A DNA stretch of 64,000 nucleotides from Coriaria nepalensis (GCA_027186245.1 CP114481.1:2154501-2218500), one strand, 5' to 3'; positions 1-12,767 are shown, counted from the first letter of the stretch. Notes: generated by a model from the sequence alone, not told the origin. Translations and numbers: made by a program.

Positions 1-52
1 AGGAAAAACAATACCATATTGTCAAGGATTTTTTTTTTTGTTTTTTGTTTTT

Positions 53-88
53 GGGGGGGGGGGGGGGAGAGAGAGAGAGAGAGAGAGA
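53..88. repeat. G-run followed by (GA)n microsatellite
   Basis: A run of 15 G is followed directly by about ten GA units. It is a simple-sequence tract in what should be an intron of the SAPS gene that continues beyond the left edge. Length here is prone to slippage and to sequencing error. Confidence 0.95.
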
Positions 89-295
89 ATTACTATTACA
101 AGGAAGGCAGAAAACCTACATAAATTGGTAAAGAATATTGAATTGAAAAAGCTCTGTAATCTGATTCTCATGACATAAATCAGTTCTTATTTCGTACTAG
201 TTTTAAAATATTAAACAAAAGTTGGCTGAATCTGATTGATCAATTCGACATAAATTCTTACAAGAACAAATTTCAATGGCAGGAATACTACTAAC

Positions 296-3224
296 CGAAG
301 AACTAAACTTGTCCACGATCATCTCCAAGATATCAGTATCTTCCATCCACTGCATGGCTTCCATATAATTTGAGTAAATACTTTCATCAGCACCGATGAG
401 ACGTATCAAAACCTATTCGATAAAATATATAATTTCACATTAACTTCCCAAGTGTAAACCATCAAAGCTATGCAGATGTATTTTATTGTCAGGGTGGGGC
501 GACAACAATATATTGAATATTTGTTCAAGCTCAAATATCATATGTTTGTTGCAAATGCTATAAAGAAAAGCGACTAGCAAGTAGCAACCAACCTCCATGA
601 TGGAAGTAATTCCAATCAAGTCAACTAGCCTCTTAACAACCTCCTGATGAGCCTGGAGAACCATAGGAGCACAAAGATAGTTCAAACACAAATGAAAATA
701 AGTAGGGGGTTTTCTGTCCAACAGTAAGTGCTAGTATAAAAATTAAAACATATACAGACAAAATTAAAAGGCATAACTGTAAATGAATATTATCCAAGAT
801 CTTCGCAAAAGAATTTGCTATAAGATAAAATAAGAAATTTGATCCCAAAAATTGCAGTACTAACAGCATCAATGGCATGATAAGTTCAATCAAGTGATAT
901 AAGGCAATGTCCACATCAAGGTCTAGTGTTCAAATCCCAAACATTTAATCGCCTCATAGCTCAAAGCTCAAAGTTGAAATTGAAACGATTGCACATGATA
1001 ATAATCATAAATGTTAATTGTAGTTTCTAACAGATTTATAATTACATCAACAGGCATGTAAATCATAGCAGCACGATTGTGTAAAGTCAGTACATAACTA
1101 AGGTAGCAGATCTAAGTGAACTTACTTGAATATATTGCATAAAAGGAACTGTCTTGTGCAACAACAGGCATATGACAACCTAGCACAGAAAGATTAGTGC
1201 AAAATAGGGTCACAGTACTATATAGCTAACCATCACATTCCTCTGTGTCTGAAAAAGAGGTAGTGAAGAACAAGATACAGTAGAGATATATAGAGCAAGA
1301 GAGAAGGGAAAGGAAGACAGTAAAAATAGATAAACATTTCTTAGTTCACACTGGCCAAATGATGACCAGCCAATGTTAAATATAACTAATTTAAAAAATT
1401 TATCATGATACCTTGCTAAAGTACCCAGCAAGTAGTGTGCAATGGGAGTGTTTTGGTTCCAAAAAGGAAAACAACAAGTTCAACAACTGCCAAAAAAGCA
1501 ATGACCTACCCAATAAGAGAAATTTTTTTTTTCTTCCTTTTATGTTTGATTAAATCAGGAAAAAAAAAAGGTAATGATTGAGATCCTCACCTCCTCATCC
1601 TCTACTAACGTTTTGAGTATAATATCAACTTCGCAAGTGAAAATTTCACAAGCAATAAAAGGGAACCTGCATCATAATAAGGACAGAAGATATAATTATA
1701 AGCAAGGACTACGTATATAGGAGAATGCAAGTAATTATTATAGAAGCACCTACTTGAAAGTGCGCTCCTTTTCAGCATCCTCAGGAGCTTCTTCCACAAT
1801 ATATCGAATCAGTTGCTCAACCTGCGTTTTCTCTCTCAAACTGCAAGACATGGCAGTAAATAGATGGTAGATAATACAGTAAAAAAAATCCTTTTATAAG
1901 TACCTAAATTCAAATTAGGTAGCAACACATTGAAAGACATTGCAGGAAATGCACAGCAACTGAAAAGTAATGAAAATTAATGGAGTAAGAGAAAAAAGAG
2001 ATTTACAAATTGATGAGTCGACCGTTAAGAGCTTTGCATTCCTGAATTATTTCATCCTCGTCAAGAAGCTCTTCCAATGTGAAGTTCTCCTTATCCAAAA
2101 TCGTCTCCACCTGGAGCAATATAAAATGAGATTGAGATTTTTTTTTTTTTCCGAAAAATAAAAAAGGAACAGTAATAGAAGCAGATACAATCCCAGTTAA
2201 AAGTAGCTAACATTCACACTGGTGCACCCTTTACCACCTATTTTCAAGGCTCAAATATAATGTTAACTAGAATCCTATTGCAATCAGCTCCAACCAAGCG
2301 CATAGTAAGACAGCACAGAAAAAGACGTTCCAAGCACAGAGAACTAATATTGGGAGCATTGGATATTATTCATATTTTCTTTTTCTGATTTTGCTCATCA
2401 ATAAGAATACTAATATTCAATTCTGATATCAACAAAAATTCTATATTTCTCATGGAAAACAACAGGATCTGGATTTTGCAAAGCATAAAGTGATGTAACA
2501 GTAATTATGGGAGTTCTGAGTGTTAATTTTCTTTTTAACAAAAAAAAAGGATGTATAGAAGTTAGTAGGACTAAGCAAAACATTATACATGAATTGTTAA
2601 GTACAAACAGTGAATTGCATAACCATGGAATCAACCTAAAGCTGTCCATCTAAGTTCAAATTGGTCTACTAAATTAATTAAAACAGACCTTTTCCTTCAA
2701 CAAATTGATAACTGGGCAACAGTAAAAAATATAATTTGAATGTTCCATAGTGGGCATATTCTCGTTACAGGGGCCGAATGAGATTGAGTTAACAGTACTT
2801 ATAATTCAAAGCAACAGTGCTATAGATTTTAAACCCCATATATTCTTTTCTTCTTCAAACTTCAATAGAGCTAATTCAGAAGATTCAGATAACAGTCAAG
2901 ATAATAGGAAGAGGGGGAAAAGTAAGAACAACTTCCTAGAGCCCTTTAATTCAGGAGGGAAAAGTTCAACAGTTGAAAAGTGAGGGCTGTTCATCGTAGG
3001 TCCACAAAGATGAAAAGCTTGCAATTCACAATCGCAAAGAGAAACAAACAGATTGAATACAAAAAATAAACGCACCAAAGCAAATTCCTAAAGGCAAAAA
3101 CAATGCACCGTCCGATAATCGTACAGAAATGCAAAAATGCAAAAATGCCACAAATAAGTGAAGATGAAAGGAAAAAAAAACCCACAGGAGATGCAGTCGA
3201 CAATCCCGCCATGCGCCAAAACAT
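296..3224 (-). CDS. SAPS-domain protein (PP6 regulatory subunit-like), 5' part, truncated by the window edge
   Basis: This is the start of a SIT4-phosphatase-associated protein, the regulatory subunit of PP6/Sit4-type phosphatases. Eight coding exons can be placed on the minus strand: 3186-3224, 2007-2110, 1754-1840, 1591-1666, 1412-1486, 1126-1179, 593-652 and 296-412. All have GT/AG borders and compatible phases, giving about 204 residues without a stop. The start MFWRMAGLSTASPVETIL is typical of plant members. Later family landmarks are TLEELLDEDEIIQECKALN, FPFIACEIFTCEVDIILKTL, LLAGYFSK, HQEVVKRLVDLIGITSIME and VLIRLIGADESIYSNYMEAM. The remaining exons lie beyond base 1. An AG acceptor near 3458 suggests a non-coding first exon upstream. 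The family assignment is secure; the particular paralogue is not determined. Confidence 0.9.
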
Positions 3225-3499
3225 CTTGAATCGAGCACTGAAAAATAGTCAAGTGGAAACTCAGATCTGCAAGGAATTCCTAGCGCCTTTTACCAATGCA
3301 ACGCTCAAGGATTCTCAAATCACCATAGAAACAAGGAAAGAGGAAATGAACCAAACGTAAATCAAGAGAACCCTAGATTCCAATTAATGGGAAAGTCTGA
3401 ATTAAAAGGTATGTGATAAGATAGAGGATGAGGAGAATCGGAGAAAATTAGGGAACCTGCAATCGCGGGAGGGTTAAGAGTGCATAGACATAGGTAAGG

Positions 3500-5535
3500 A
3501 ATGATTATTGGTTTAGATTATTTTTTATTTTATTTTATTTTTAATATTATTAGTTACTAGTTTTTCTACCTTGACACGAGTTATATAAATATAAATATTT
3601 TTGTTTATATTAAATAAAATAATATATTTGTTAAGAGATGATAAATATAAATAATAGAATGATGTTTAGTTTGTATTTAATGTTAAATTTTAAAAAAAAA
3701 TTAATTGTAAAATTTAATGAAATGTGGGTAATTATTAATTTATATTTAATATTAAATTAATTATAAAAAAAATAATATTTTAAGAAATTTGAACATAAAA
3801 TATATCGTAACGTAAATTATTGAATTCTTATGAAATTATAGAATGAGAGTAAACAATCTAAACTGCCTGAACGATTGAATCAAATACTCAAGTTTATGGC
3901 TAAATATTTTATAACATATTTATATTTAGCCTTTGATTACTCTTGAGTTTAAAAAATTCCACAACCCAATAATGCAAGATCCCAATGACTATTATGTTGG
4001 AGTTGACCCACTTTTGGAGAAGGGAAAAGAGAAATTCAACAAGATGCAAGCTATAAGCAGAAGCGACGAGAAAGAGAATGGGCTGGAAAATCTCTTTACA
4101 TGATCTCTGCTCTTCCCATGTCACTCACTTGCTTCTTCTGTCTTAACAGTCCTACTAAATGACACACACTCGGGGCTTTCGATCTTGCTAGGATTTGGCT
4201 TGCAAATCAGTCTGTTTTGACTGTTGAAAAAACTGAGTAAAGGATCCAATATATACATCATATTGCCCAAAATCCCCGTGAAAGTCGAAACCAGAGACAT
4301 TGAAGTGATTTCTACTTCCTAAGAAATACACGGTGAATTTGAAAAGTTTTAAAAAATTTTAGATTCTCGTAAATGAACTTCATAGCTATTATGTATTTTA
4401 CTGGTTACGTAAGAATCAATTTGATGATATAGAGAGAGGGTAGGGTAATATGTTCTTCATGGGAAATGTTTTCTGTTTTCTTATGCAGTAATTTGCAGGA
4501 AACCATTTTCAATGGTTATAGTTGTGTATGGATTTCTGCCAACCCCTGTCGTCGTATTATCAAATTTTCAAATGTTTGAACTGCGAAATATTTTTGGGAC
4601 AGGAAATGTCAAAACTGATACTGATTCAATTGAATCGTGAGAAAGGACAGCACTGAACGTGGTTATCGCAGAATGGCATATAACTTGTTTCATTTGGAAA
4701 AATTGTCATGTACGTTACATATACCAGAACACTTCCGTAAGGTTTAAGAAACAAGGTTTGAAAGTCTCCGTTGGGTTTCTTTGGAAATTCCTTCTTGATT
4801 TTTTATTTTTTATTTTTATCTTAAAGAGAAAGTATAATTATAAATTATAAAATAAAAATATTTTAAAAAATTTGATTGTAAAATTTAATACATAATATAT
4901 TATAATATGTTTTTATCTCTTTTTTTTTTTAAGAAAATATGATATTAATTATTAATTTATATTTTATATTTTATATTGAATTTATTATAAAATAAAAATA
5001 TTTTAAAAATTTTAATTATAAATTATAAAGTAAGGATATTTTAAAATTTTTAATTAAAAATATATCACGTCACGTATTATAAAAAATTAAAAATTTACAG
5101 GTAACATAATTCTATGCTTATAATTTGCATTTATAATTTTCATAAAACATGACATGAAGAATATTTTCCATTTTTATAATGCCTAGTTTTTCTGCCATGG
5201 GATTATATAAATATAATTATGTTATATTTATATTTTTTTCTATAATTAATTAATTAATTAAATAATATTTACCGTTCAGTATGCTCCAACTCAATGTATC
5301 TCACCTGAAATATAAAACAACAAAGACCCACGGGGGTGATTGGCGGTGAAGCCTCCCTCCTCCGATGGTTTAGTAAGACAAGAGAGTCTGTATGATTTTT
5401 TTACCAAGAAATATATTTCTGCTTGTATATGAATTTTTGCATGAGAACTTACCTTTTTTCTTTGCCATCTCTTGTTATTTTATAAACGCTTTTCGTAACT
5501 TTACACGATATACATTTTGGTTCAACATCTGTGTG
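3500..5535. other. AT-rich spacer upstream of the SAPS gene
   Basis: No gene is seen. Three diverged AT-rich segments resemble one another (about 3700-3830, 4835-4910 and 4970-5085). They share stretches such as aaaataaaaatattttaaaa, and two end near a cgtaacgta or cacgtcacgta motif, so they are probably relics of one small element. The region 3900-4260 is of ordinary composition but shows no recognisable coding sequence. Confidence 0.5.
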
Positions 5536-5539
5536 GTAA

Positions 5540-5885
5540 TATCTTTGGCAGGTTGTTAAAAACATCTTTTTAGACAATATTTTTGGTGTATCTATGATTT
5601 TCATTCTCCACTTTCTCCATTAGAATTTCAATATTCACGGGGATGTTCGCCTAAAAAATGCTAACATAGAGTTGGCCATGACTAAATACTGGTCTTGATA
5701 AGTAAAGACCAACATTTGCTAAAGTTTGGCCTTGGCTCTTGTTCATCATCATTGCATAATATACTCTCAAAGGAAATTGTCATTTTCGTAGAAGAGAAAG
5801 TCATTTTGGTTTTGTCGGAGAAAGAATCACTCGAGGAATCAAAACATCCGCCCCAATGTTTGAACTCGTGCTTGTGAGTACATAA
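5540..5885 (-). pseudogene. Helitron (Pif1-type) helicase C-terminal remnant
   Basis: Reading the minus strand from about 5885 gives the C-terminal end of a plant Helitron helicase in one frame with several stops. Blocks recognisable in order are [55 protein letters not shown] and, at the end, TKNIV*KDVFNNL. The MNKSQGQ and VFSHGQLYV blocks are late helicase motifs of the SF1 Pif1 family. At least four in-frame stops make it non-functional. The Rep/HUH part and the helicase N-terminus are absent. It probably belongs to the same relic as the RPA-like fragment just upstream on the same strand. Confidence 0.8.
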
Positions 5886-6059
5886 TATATTTATTTTATG
5901 TCAGAAAATCACGAACAAATATATAATAATTCAAGTACATCAAGCTGAATCTTTTAGTGTAAAGAAAGATCATGTATCATTAACTAATGTGTTAAGTATA
6001 TAATAATTCATTGCATAAAATGTATTTCTAATTTTAAAAGGAAACATTGAAAAAAAAAA

Positions 6060-6727
6060 AATAAGGAAAAATTACCAGCTAGTATTTCATTTGTTTCAGC
6101 AAGGCATTGTAATCTCTTGTACTCTCAACAAACTCAAATTTGTTCCTAGGAATCACACCATTTTGCATCCCTCAACGACATTCATGAATGTTTTTGCAAA
6201 AAATTGGATCATATATTTGTGGCTGACTATTCGACACATCTTATTATTTGAAAATATGCCGAAATTTTTAATACTATAAATGTTCTCTTCCTTCAAAATG
6301 AATCTAAAGTGGTCTTCATAATAAATACGTGAATATGATGTCCCTATAAGTAAATAATTTAAATATTTAAAAAAAAAAACTATATGGAAATTGAATACCA
6401 AGAAAATATATAATGTGAAAATAATTTAGATGTGGTTATTGGTTAGAGCATGTAATGTTGCGACCTCTGCCAAGTAAAACAAATTCATAAAGCATCTAAC
6501 ATGTTAAGCTGGCATAAAAGGGTTGCACAATAAAGAAACAGACTTACATATTCATCGAGTAAAATCATGTTCGAACTAATGAGCTCATCATTTGTTTTGA
6601 GACTGATCACATCCCAAATTCTTGTTACTTTAACTCGGATGTGCCAATGGTCATTTCGATCATCGAGTTCAGCAACACAATGGTATGTTTGATTGTCAAC
6701 CATGTTAAGAAGTAAGTACATATACAT
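6060..6727 (-). pseudogene. RPA70-like single-strand DNA-binding protein fragment (first OB fold)
   Basis: Two minus-strand segments match the N-terminal OB fold of the replication protein A 70-kDa-like family that plant Helitrons often carry. The first, at about 6560-6700, includes VAELDDRNDHWHIRVKVTRI and NDELISSNMILLDEY. The second, at about 6080-6390, includes YYEDHFRFILKEENIYSIKN, MCRIVSHKYMIQFF and VIPRNKFEFVESTRDYNALL. They are separated by an intron-like gap. The second OB fold and zinc region are not seen, and the reading ends at a stop near 6070. It is likely a Helitron-borne or Helitron-captured copy now decaying. Confidence 0.7.
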
Positions 6728-7204
6728 TTATCATGTATATCCAAGCATACTTCAAAGCCCAAAAATCAAGAACTTCATATAATAATCAAACTTATAATTT
6801 GAATAATACATAACTCAAGATGTACATTATTTCATTTATCATGTACATTCAAGCATACTTAATGCTTGATGATAAGACTAAATCAATCACCCTAATTGTA
6901 AGTCTATCAGATTATAGGCTATTAATGTGTATTGGCCATTTTAGTTTTTTTTCAAATCTTTTTTCTGAACATGGTAATCTAGTTTGAGCTATTGGAATCA
7001 CAATACGAATCACAACACCAATCAGATGTAAATCAAGAACATAAAATTAGTTGGCATGATGGCTTGGCCATTTGCAAAGGATAATTCATTAATAAATTTG
7101 CTAGAACATAATCAAACTTATTAGTTCTTCTCTCATTAATAAATTTTGTTTGCCTATTACAAAGATAATTCATCTATTCCAGATTTATGTATTGCTTGTG
7201 ATTC

Positions 7205-8000
7205 GAATAAAAGTCACCGTTTGCCGTTTTGAGATACTTCATTTGCTAGCTCTCATCCTCTACAATACATTTATGCTAATGTATAGGGTTCTAGCTGGGT
7301 TACATCTCTTAATGGTCATCGTTTTTATTTACTACTCATTAATTACTTTACTAAATACTCTTGGTTCTTTCCTCTTCAAACTAAATCACAAGTTTCTATT
7401 ATCTTTCCCTAATATAAGACTTTAGTTGAAAGACATTTTGCTCGTAAAATTGCAAATTTTTATAGCGATAATAAAGGTAAGTCTCTCGGTCTTTGGCACT
7501 TTCTCAATCGTCATGGTATTAGTTGGTTCACCACAACTCTTCACTCTCCTCAATAGAATTGTACTATTGAACATCGTCACTGTCAAGTTATCACTACTGG
7601 CCTCACACCCCTCACTTAAGCTCACCTTACACTCTCTTATTGGACTTTCGCTTTTGAAATGACAACATATCTACTTAACTGGATTGCTACTCAATTGCAA
7701 GATCCCATACAATTATCTTTATGACAAACCGCCGAATTATCACAAGCTTCAAGTTTTCGGATGTCTATATTTTCCTTGTTGAAACTATACAATACTCATA
7801 AACTTGAGTCTAAAATCTAAGCCTTTTGTGTTTTTTGGCTACTCTACTTCTCAATATGCGTATAAATGCATGGTTTTTGACTTTTAACAGGTTTTCCTAT
7901 CCCGACATATAAAATTCAATGAAACAGTGTTTCTATCTCTTTATCCTGATTAGTTTAACATTGTTTTTTCCTGCTTCACATTTCTATAAAATTTACCCAA
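7205..8000 (+). pseudogene. Copia integrase remnant
   Basis: Several plus-strand frames together read a Copia integrase core and the start of its linker. Visible blocks are INYFTKYSWFFPL, KIANFYSDNKGKSL (the DNGG block, altered), NRHGISWFTTTLHSP followed by a stop where PEQNG is expected, EMTTYLLNWIATQLQDP, KLQVFGCLYFP, KPFVFFGYSTSQYAYKCMVF and LSRHIKFNETVF. Frameshifts and stops abound. No gag, protease, reverse transcriptase or LTR was found beside it, so it is an isolated fragment. Confidence 0.75.
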
Positions 8001-8059
8001 GATTCCTCTTAGTGAATAGATTAATTGCTAGCCGCCTCTTGTATGCGATTTCTCCTTAT

Positions 8060-8180
8060 ATTTTAGACCATCCTCACATGCTAGTCCATCACATGTTGGT
8101 CCATCCTTAATGCCAATCCATCACATATTTGTCTATCCTGATATGTAGGTCCATCCTAACATATAGGTCCATCCGCACAT
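8060..8180 (+). repeat. Degenerate short tandem repeat in the Copia linker
   Basis: Six or seven imperfect units of roughly 15-20 bases are built on the core ggtccatcc preceded by a catg/tatg element. In one frame they read as His/Pro-rich peptide (HPHMLVHHMLVHP). The position, directly after integrase-like sequence, matches the variable His/Pro-rich linker before reverse transcriptase in several Copia families. Confidence 0.6.
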
Positions 8181-8572
8181 GTCAGTTCAACCATTTTTGA
8201 AATGCATCCCCTGCCCTACGCATGCCTTCATTTGCATCATCCCTTCCCACCACCCATACCATTACTCTATTGTAGAACATACCATTTACATCTTCTCTAC
8301 ATTTGTCCAACCCTACTACCTCATCTCTTGTCCAACCTCTTTCCTCTCAGTAACATTCTATAAGTACTAAGGCAATGAATAATATCTTAAAAACCAAAGT
8401 TCTCCGTGCAACCATAAAACATATTTTATCTCCTGCAACTGAAATGAACGCATATATATTACTCAGACTATGAAGGACCCTAAATGGCATATTGCCATGC
8501 CCGAGGAATTCACACCTCTCATTGTTATAAACATATATCTTGGGTAATTTGGCAACGAAAATCTGAAAATGG

Positions 8573-9094
8573 AGGGGCCTATTTATTTGCACGTTTCAAA
8601 ATGTATTTTGAAACATATTTTATAAATATAATTTGATATATTATATAATATGTCTTTATTTTTAATAATTATAAAAAACATCAATAAATATTTAAAAATT
8701 ATATTTTTGCTTTTCCTCCAAATCTCTTCCGCCGCCTCTATCGCGGATCCGGCCCTAGAGTTATAAAAAAAAATCCAATGGAGTTTCAAGCTTTATCATA
8801 AATAAAGCTCGAAGCTCCATAATAACAGCTAGAACCTCGAGATTTGAAACTCAAAGCTTCGTTAGATCTATTTTTATTTTTTGTTTTTTCCGGCTGTCAA
8901 TCGATAGCGAGGTGGGGAAGAAATTTTGGAAAAAAATTATATATAATTTTTAAATATTTAAAATTATTTTATAAAAAATAATAAATAAAAAATAATAAAA
9001 AATAAAAATATAATATGATTTAATATACTTATCTTTTTTTAAAATATATTTTAAAACGCAATCTTATTTCAAAACACGAATGGGAACAAGCCTG
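8573..9094. mobile_element. MITE-like element with diverged terminal inverted repeats
   Basis: The left end (ggggcctatttatttgcacg, then tttcaaaatgtattttgaaa) is mirrored at the right end. Read on the minus strand, the right end gives caggcttgttcccattcgtg and then a similar AT-rich block containing gcgttttaaaatatatttta. The inverted similarity spans about 70 bases with mismatches. The interior has no coding sequence. A direct tttggcaa occurs outside both ends (8548-8555 and 9101-9108), but not immediately abutting them. The TIR type resembles hAT-like MITEs beginning GGGCCTGTTTGG. The right end lies about 190 bases before the DRT111 start codon. Confidence 0.6.
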
Positions 9095-9285
9095 AGGTAT
9101 TTTGGCAATAGGGTTCCAGATCTTTAACCCCTTCTGTTCTCGTTCTCAATCAAATAAAGTCTCCACTTTCATTCGATTCCCGAAGGCTCTCAATTGGAAG
9201 CGCTTCCCTATCAAAATCCACTACCTTGAAATTCCAGGTTTTCCAGAGCTCTGAAGTAAAAACCTCATAAGACTTTCCGTCAGAA

Positions 9286-12200
9286 ATGCTCGGAGGTTTG
9301 TACGGAGACCTCCCTCCTCCGTCTTCGGCGGATGAAGATAATAAGCCGAGCAACTCAACCGTGTGGTTGAGCAGCACTAAAATGGCGCCGCCAACTCTCC
9401 GTAAGCCTTCTTCTGTCTTCGCTCCGCCACAGACTGTTCTCCGCTCTCAAAGCAAGGCGAAAACGACGTTGTTACCTCCAAAGACCCTGGTTTCACCGGC
9501 GGTGGTTCATTCGCAGTCGATTCTCCACGAGGAGGCGGCACCGCCAGCTTTGGTCGGGGTCACGTCGACTGTAATTGAAGAGTACGACCCTGCAAGGCCG
9601 AATGACTATGAGGAGTATAGAAGGGACAGGAAGAGGAAAGCCGCAGAGGCTGAGATGAGGAGGGAGCTTGAGAGGCGAAGGCAAGAGGAGGAGGAGAGGG
9701 AGAGGAGGGAGAGAGAGGAGAGACAAATAGATAGAGATCGAGATAGAGATAGAGAAAGGGATAGAGAGCATTCAGATTCAAGATTAAATATTTCAGGTGA
9801 GGAAGCTTGGAAGAGGCGAGCTGCTATGAGTGGGGCCGTGCCTCCAAGATCACCGTCTCCACCTAGTAATGGAGATGGTTTCACTATTGGAAAGTCTGAG
9901 ACTGTTGGATTGGGGGTGGGGGCAGGTGGGCAAATGACTGCAGCACAAAGAATGATGGCAAAAATGGGGTGGAAAGAAGGGCAAGGACTTGGGAAACAGG
10001 AGCAAGGGATTACTACTCCTTTAATGGCGAAGAAGACTGATCGAAGAGCTGGGGTTATTGTGAATGCTAGTGAGAAATCGGGGAAGAAAGTGAAGAGTGT
10101 GAACTTTGGTGGGTTGCCTACACGGGTTCTTTTGCTTAGAAACATGGTAAGTTTATGCTGTGAAATCTTGTGCTGCATTTGCCTTTTTCTATCATAATTT
10201 ACTGTGAATTTCTAACACTTGTCATATGGTTTCTTGTTTTCAATCAAAGTAGGGAACATTGGGTTCCTTTATTAGGATGTTCATTAGGAGGGCAAAACTG
10301 CATGATGTCCATCTATGTTATTGATTTCAGTAGTTCCCTGCTAGGAGTTTTTCTCAGCCAAGAAATATGTTTGCTTACTGGTTAATTCATTGATGGAGTT
10401 CCAAGTCATTGATCACAGTTTTAATTTCATTGTCTATATTTATTAGCTGTAAATTTCTAAAATTCTTTCAAAATAGATTCACATATATTTTTCTCCTTAA
10501 GAAAATAGCTGAATGAATGACATTTAGTTTGTCGATTAATCTGATACTATGTCAGAAGTGCTAAAATGTTTAGGTTGGGATGTTCAGGATATCTCCCTGT
10601 TAAAGTCCCCTTAAAGTAATTAATTCCACATTCTAGTTTTCTTTTCTGCTGTGTCTATTATAACTTGAGTTTCTAATACTGATTGGCCTCTTCTTTGCCA
10701 TTCTGCTGTATTGTAATATAACAAATCATTCCTGCACCGTCTCATTACACCACACCCCCCCTCCCGTCTCTTCTTATTGTTTAATAGAGAAAATAATTAG
10801 TTGGAAAGACATTCGATTACTTCAGATAGTAAAGTAGTATAGATGCGGTATAACAATCATGTTTCTATGTGAATATATAGTACTGTCCTATTTTACTAAT
10901 TAAAATACAATATAATTTTGTTCCATTCCATTATTTGTACTGTTTGGTCCATGGAATAAATGACTGTCACACTGATTATGCCTTTCTTACTACATTCATG
11001 TTTACACTGAAACAGTACGGCAAAAGGCATATTTTATTTCATTCTCTCCATTCTACTTCTGCTGCGTTCTGTCAGGGTTTCTTATTATATGCATGTATAA
11101 ATTCTACAAGGCTTGTTTCCACTTGGTTTAGGGATACTTTATGGTATTATTTGAATGAATTCTTGGTATTGAAATAGAATTAAATAGTACAAGCAAGAAT
11201 TGGATAGGGAAAATAGAAAGGTGATGACATGGAGAGCAGAATAGGACTTTAAATTGTTAGTTTTTGCCTTGGTTGAAAACATCAAACTGAAAAATACTAG
11301 AGAAATTAGAGATGGTTTTATTAGCAAGGGCTTGGAAGTTGGAACAATAAACAATTCAGACCTTTTTGCCTGGTCAATTTCATACCCACCATAAAGATGG
11401 CTGAAGCTTCATGATCTTTATAGGGTAGGAAAAGAAATAAAGAGGGAAAGATGATGGGGCTGGGCTAGTACTTGTCTTTTGAGATCTAACCAACACCAGT
11501 GCTTACTTTATGTTTCCCTATACTTATATCCTTGTCTTTTAAGATGCTCTGGAAAATACTATCTCTCGTGGTGGGTTGAAAAGAAATTGACAAGAATGTG
11601 TTATGTTCTGTGTTGGTAGGAGAGCTTATACATTGATGGAAGCTCTGTGTGGTGATTCATTTGAATTGAACTCTTTGTTACATTCATTGTGCTAATACTA
11701 GTTTGATATGTGGATAACAATGGGTTCCGCATATTTGTTAGCCATTTCCCCCCATTTTTCAACGTGTCTGGATTCTGACAGGTTCTTTGTTACCTTCTAC
11801 TTAAGTTCTACACTGGTTCTTCAGATCTATTTTGGCGCTGTATGCAAACTACAACACAGAGAAATAAAACAAGAATATAAGCAAACATGAAGAAAATACT
11901 AGCTACCAAAAATTTCAAAATTCACATAAAATTTTCGATATCTCCCACTATTTTATTTTGAATTATATTAACCTTCTTAATGTAAGACGAGAAAACAATT
12001 TTCCTTAGTGGGAAAATCTTATTATAACTCCGACGTGTCCATAGCTTTATGGCTCCATTTGGATGTACTTTTAAACTGATGTTTAGAATAGTGGATTTTA
12101 GTTCTATTTTGTAAGCACATAATGGAAATTGTGGGCCCAAACTGGATCTGGGGTCCAAACTGGATGAAGTTAAGTGCTTCCAAATGAAGCTTCTTAATAA

Positions 12201-12567
12201 CTTACTCATCAACAAAATGTGAAAGGAAGTTATATTTTGACTTGTGTTTATTTTCTTTGTTACCTTGAAGGTGGGCCCTGGTGAGGTAGATGATGAGCTG
12301 GAAGATGAGGTAGGGTCAGAATGTGCCAAGTATGGAACCGTTACTCGGGTTCTGATATTTGAGATAACTGAGCCGAATTTCCCAGTGGAGGAGGCTGTAA
12401 GAATATTCGTGCAGTTTGAGAGATCAGAAGAAACAACAAAGGCAATAGTAGATCTTGATGGCAGGTACTTTGGAGGTAGGGTGGTTCGAGCTGCATTTTT
12501 TGATGAGGAGAAGTTCAGTAAGAATGAGCTGGCTCCAATGCCTGGAGAAATCCCCGGATTTACTTGA
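9286..12567 (+). CDS. DRT111: DRT111/SFPS splicing factor (SPF45/RBM17 homologue)
   Basis: The coding exons are 9286-10146 and 12271-12567, joined across a GTAAGT...GAAG intron of about 2.1 kb to give about 385 residues, close to the usual plant length of about 387. The protein starts MLGGLYGDLPPP. It has a basic/acidic low-complexity stretch rich in R, E and D (about residues 118-160). A G-patch follows at about residues 217-262 (AQRMMAKMGWKEGQGLGKQE). A C-terminal RRM of the UHM type spans the intron junction (LLLRNM/VGPGEVDDEL) and carries the R-x-F signature in GRYFGGR. In Arabidopsis this nuclear protein (also called SFPS) takes part in 3' splice-site choice, photomorphogenesis and ABA response. 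The gene is intact. The ATG is supported by the conserved N-terminus. Confidence 0.95.
10147..12270 (+). other. Single large intron of DRT111
   Basis: This intron of 2,124 bases separates the G-patch half from the UHM half. It holds no recognisable transposon or gene. Reading through the donor site adds 16 residues and then a stop at about 10195, so a retained intron would encode a 303-residue protein lacking the UHM domain. Confidence 0.8.
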
Positions 12568-12767
12568 AATTTAGTGATGTTGTTTTGTTGCCTGGAGCGG
12601 GTTTTAAGAGGTTTTTACAAAATATATAGAACAGGCGTTGGAAGTTGGTTTTATATTGTTGTAATTTTGATGGGGACCTTATTGTGTAACTGGACAATGA
12701 AAATTGTTGAGTTAATAATGACGTAAGAACCGCTGGTGCATATATGTCAATTTTGTTCATTTTTTAT

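Noticed and set aside
8060..8180. CRISPR-like array of short spaced repeats
   Set aside because: Units are irregular, diverged and contiguous with Copia integrase sequence in a plant genome; they fit a variable linker.
8548..9108. tttggcaa as the exact target-site duplication of the promoter MITE
   Set aside because: The two copies do not directly abut the inverted repeat ends, so the match may be coincidental; kept only as a remark.
9606..10178. Long minus-strand frame (190 codons) opposite DRT111 exon 1, plus shorter ones
   Set aside because: Ser/Leu-rich antisense shadow of the R/E/D-rich low-complexity stretch; the sense frame is a well-known protein.
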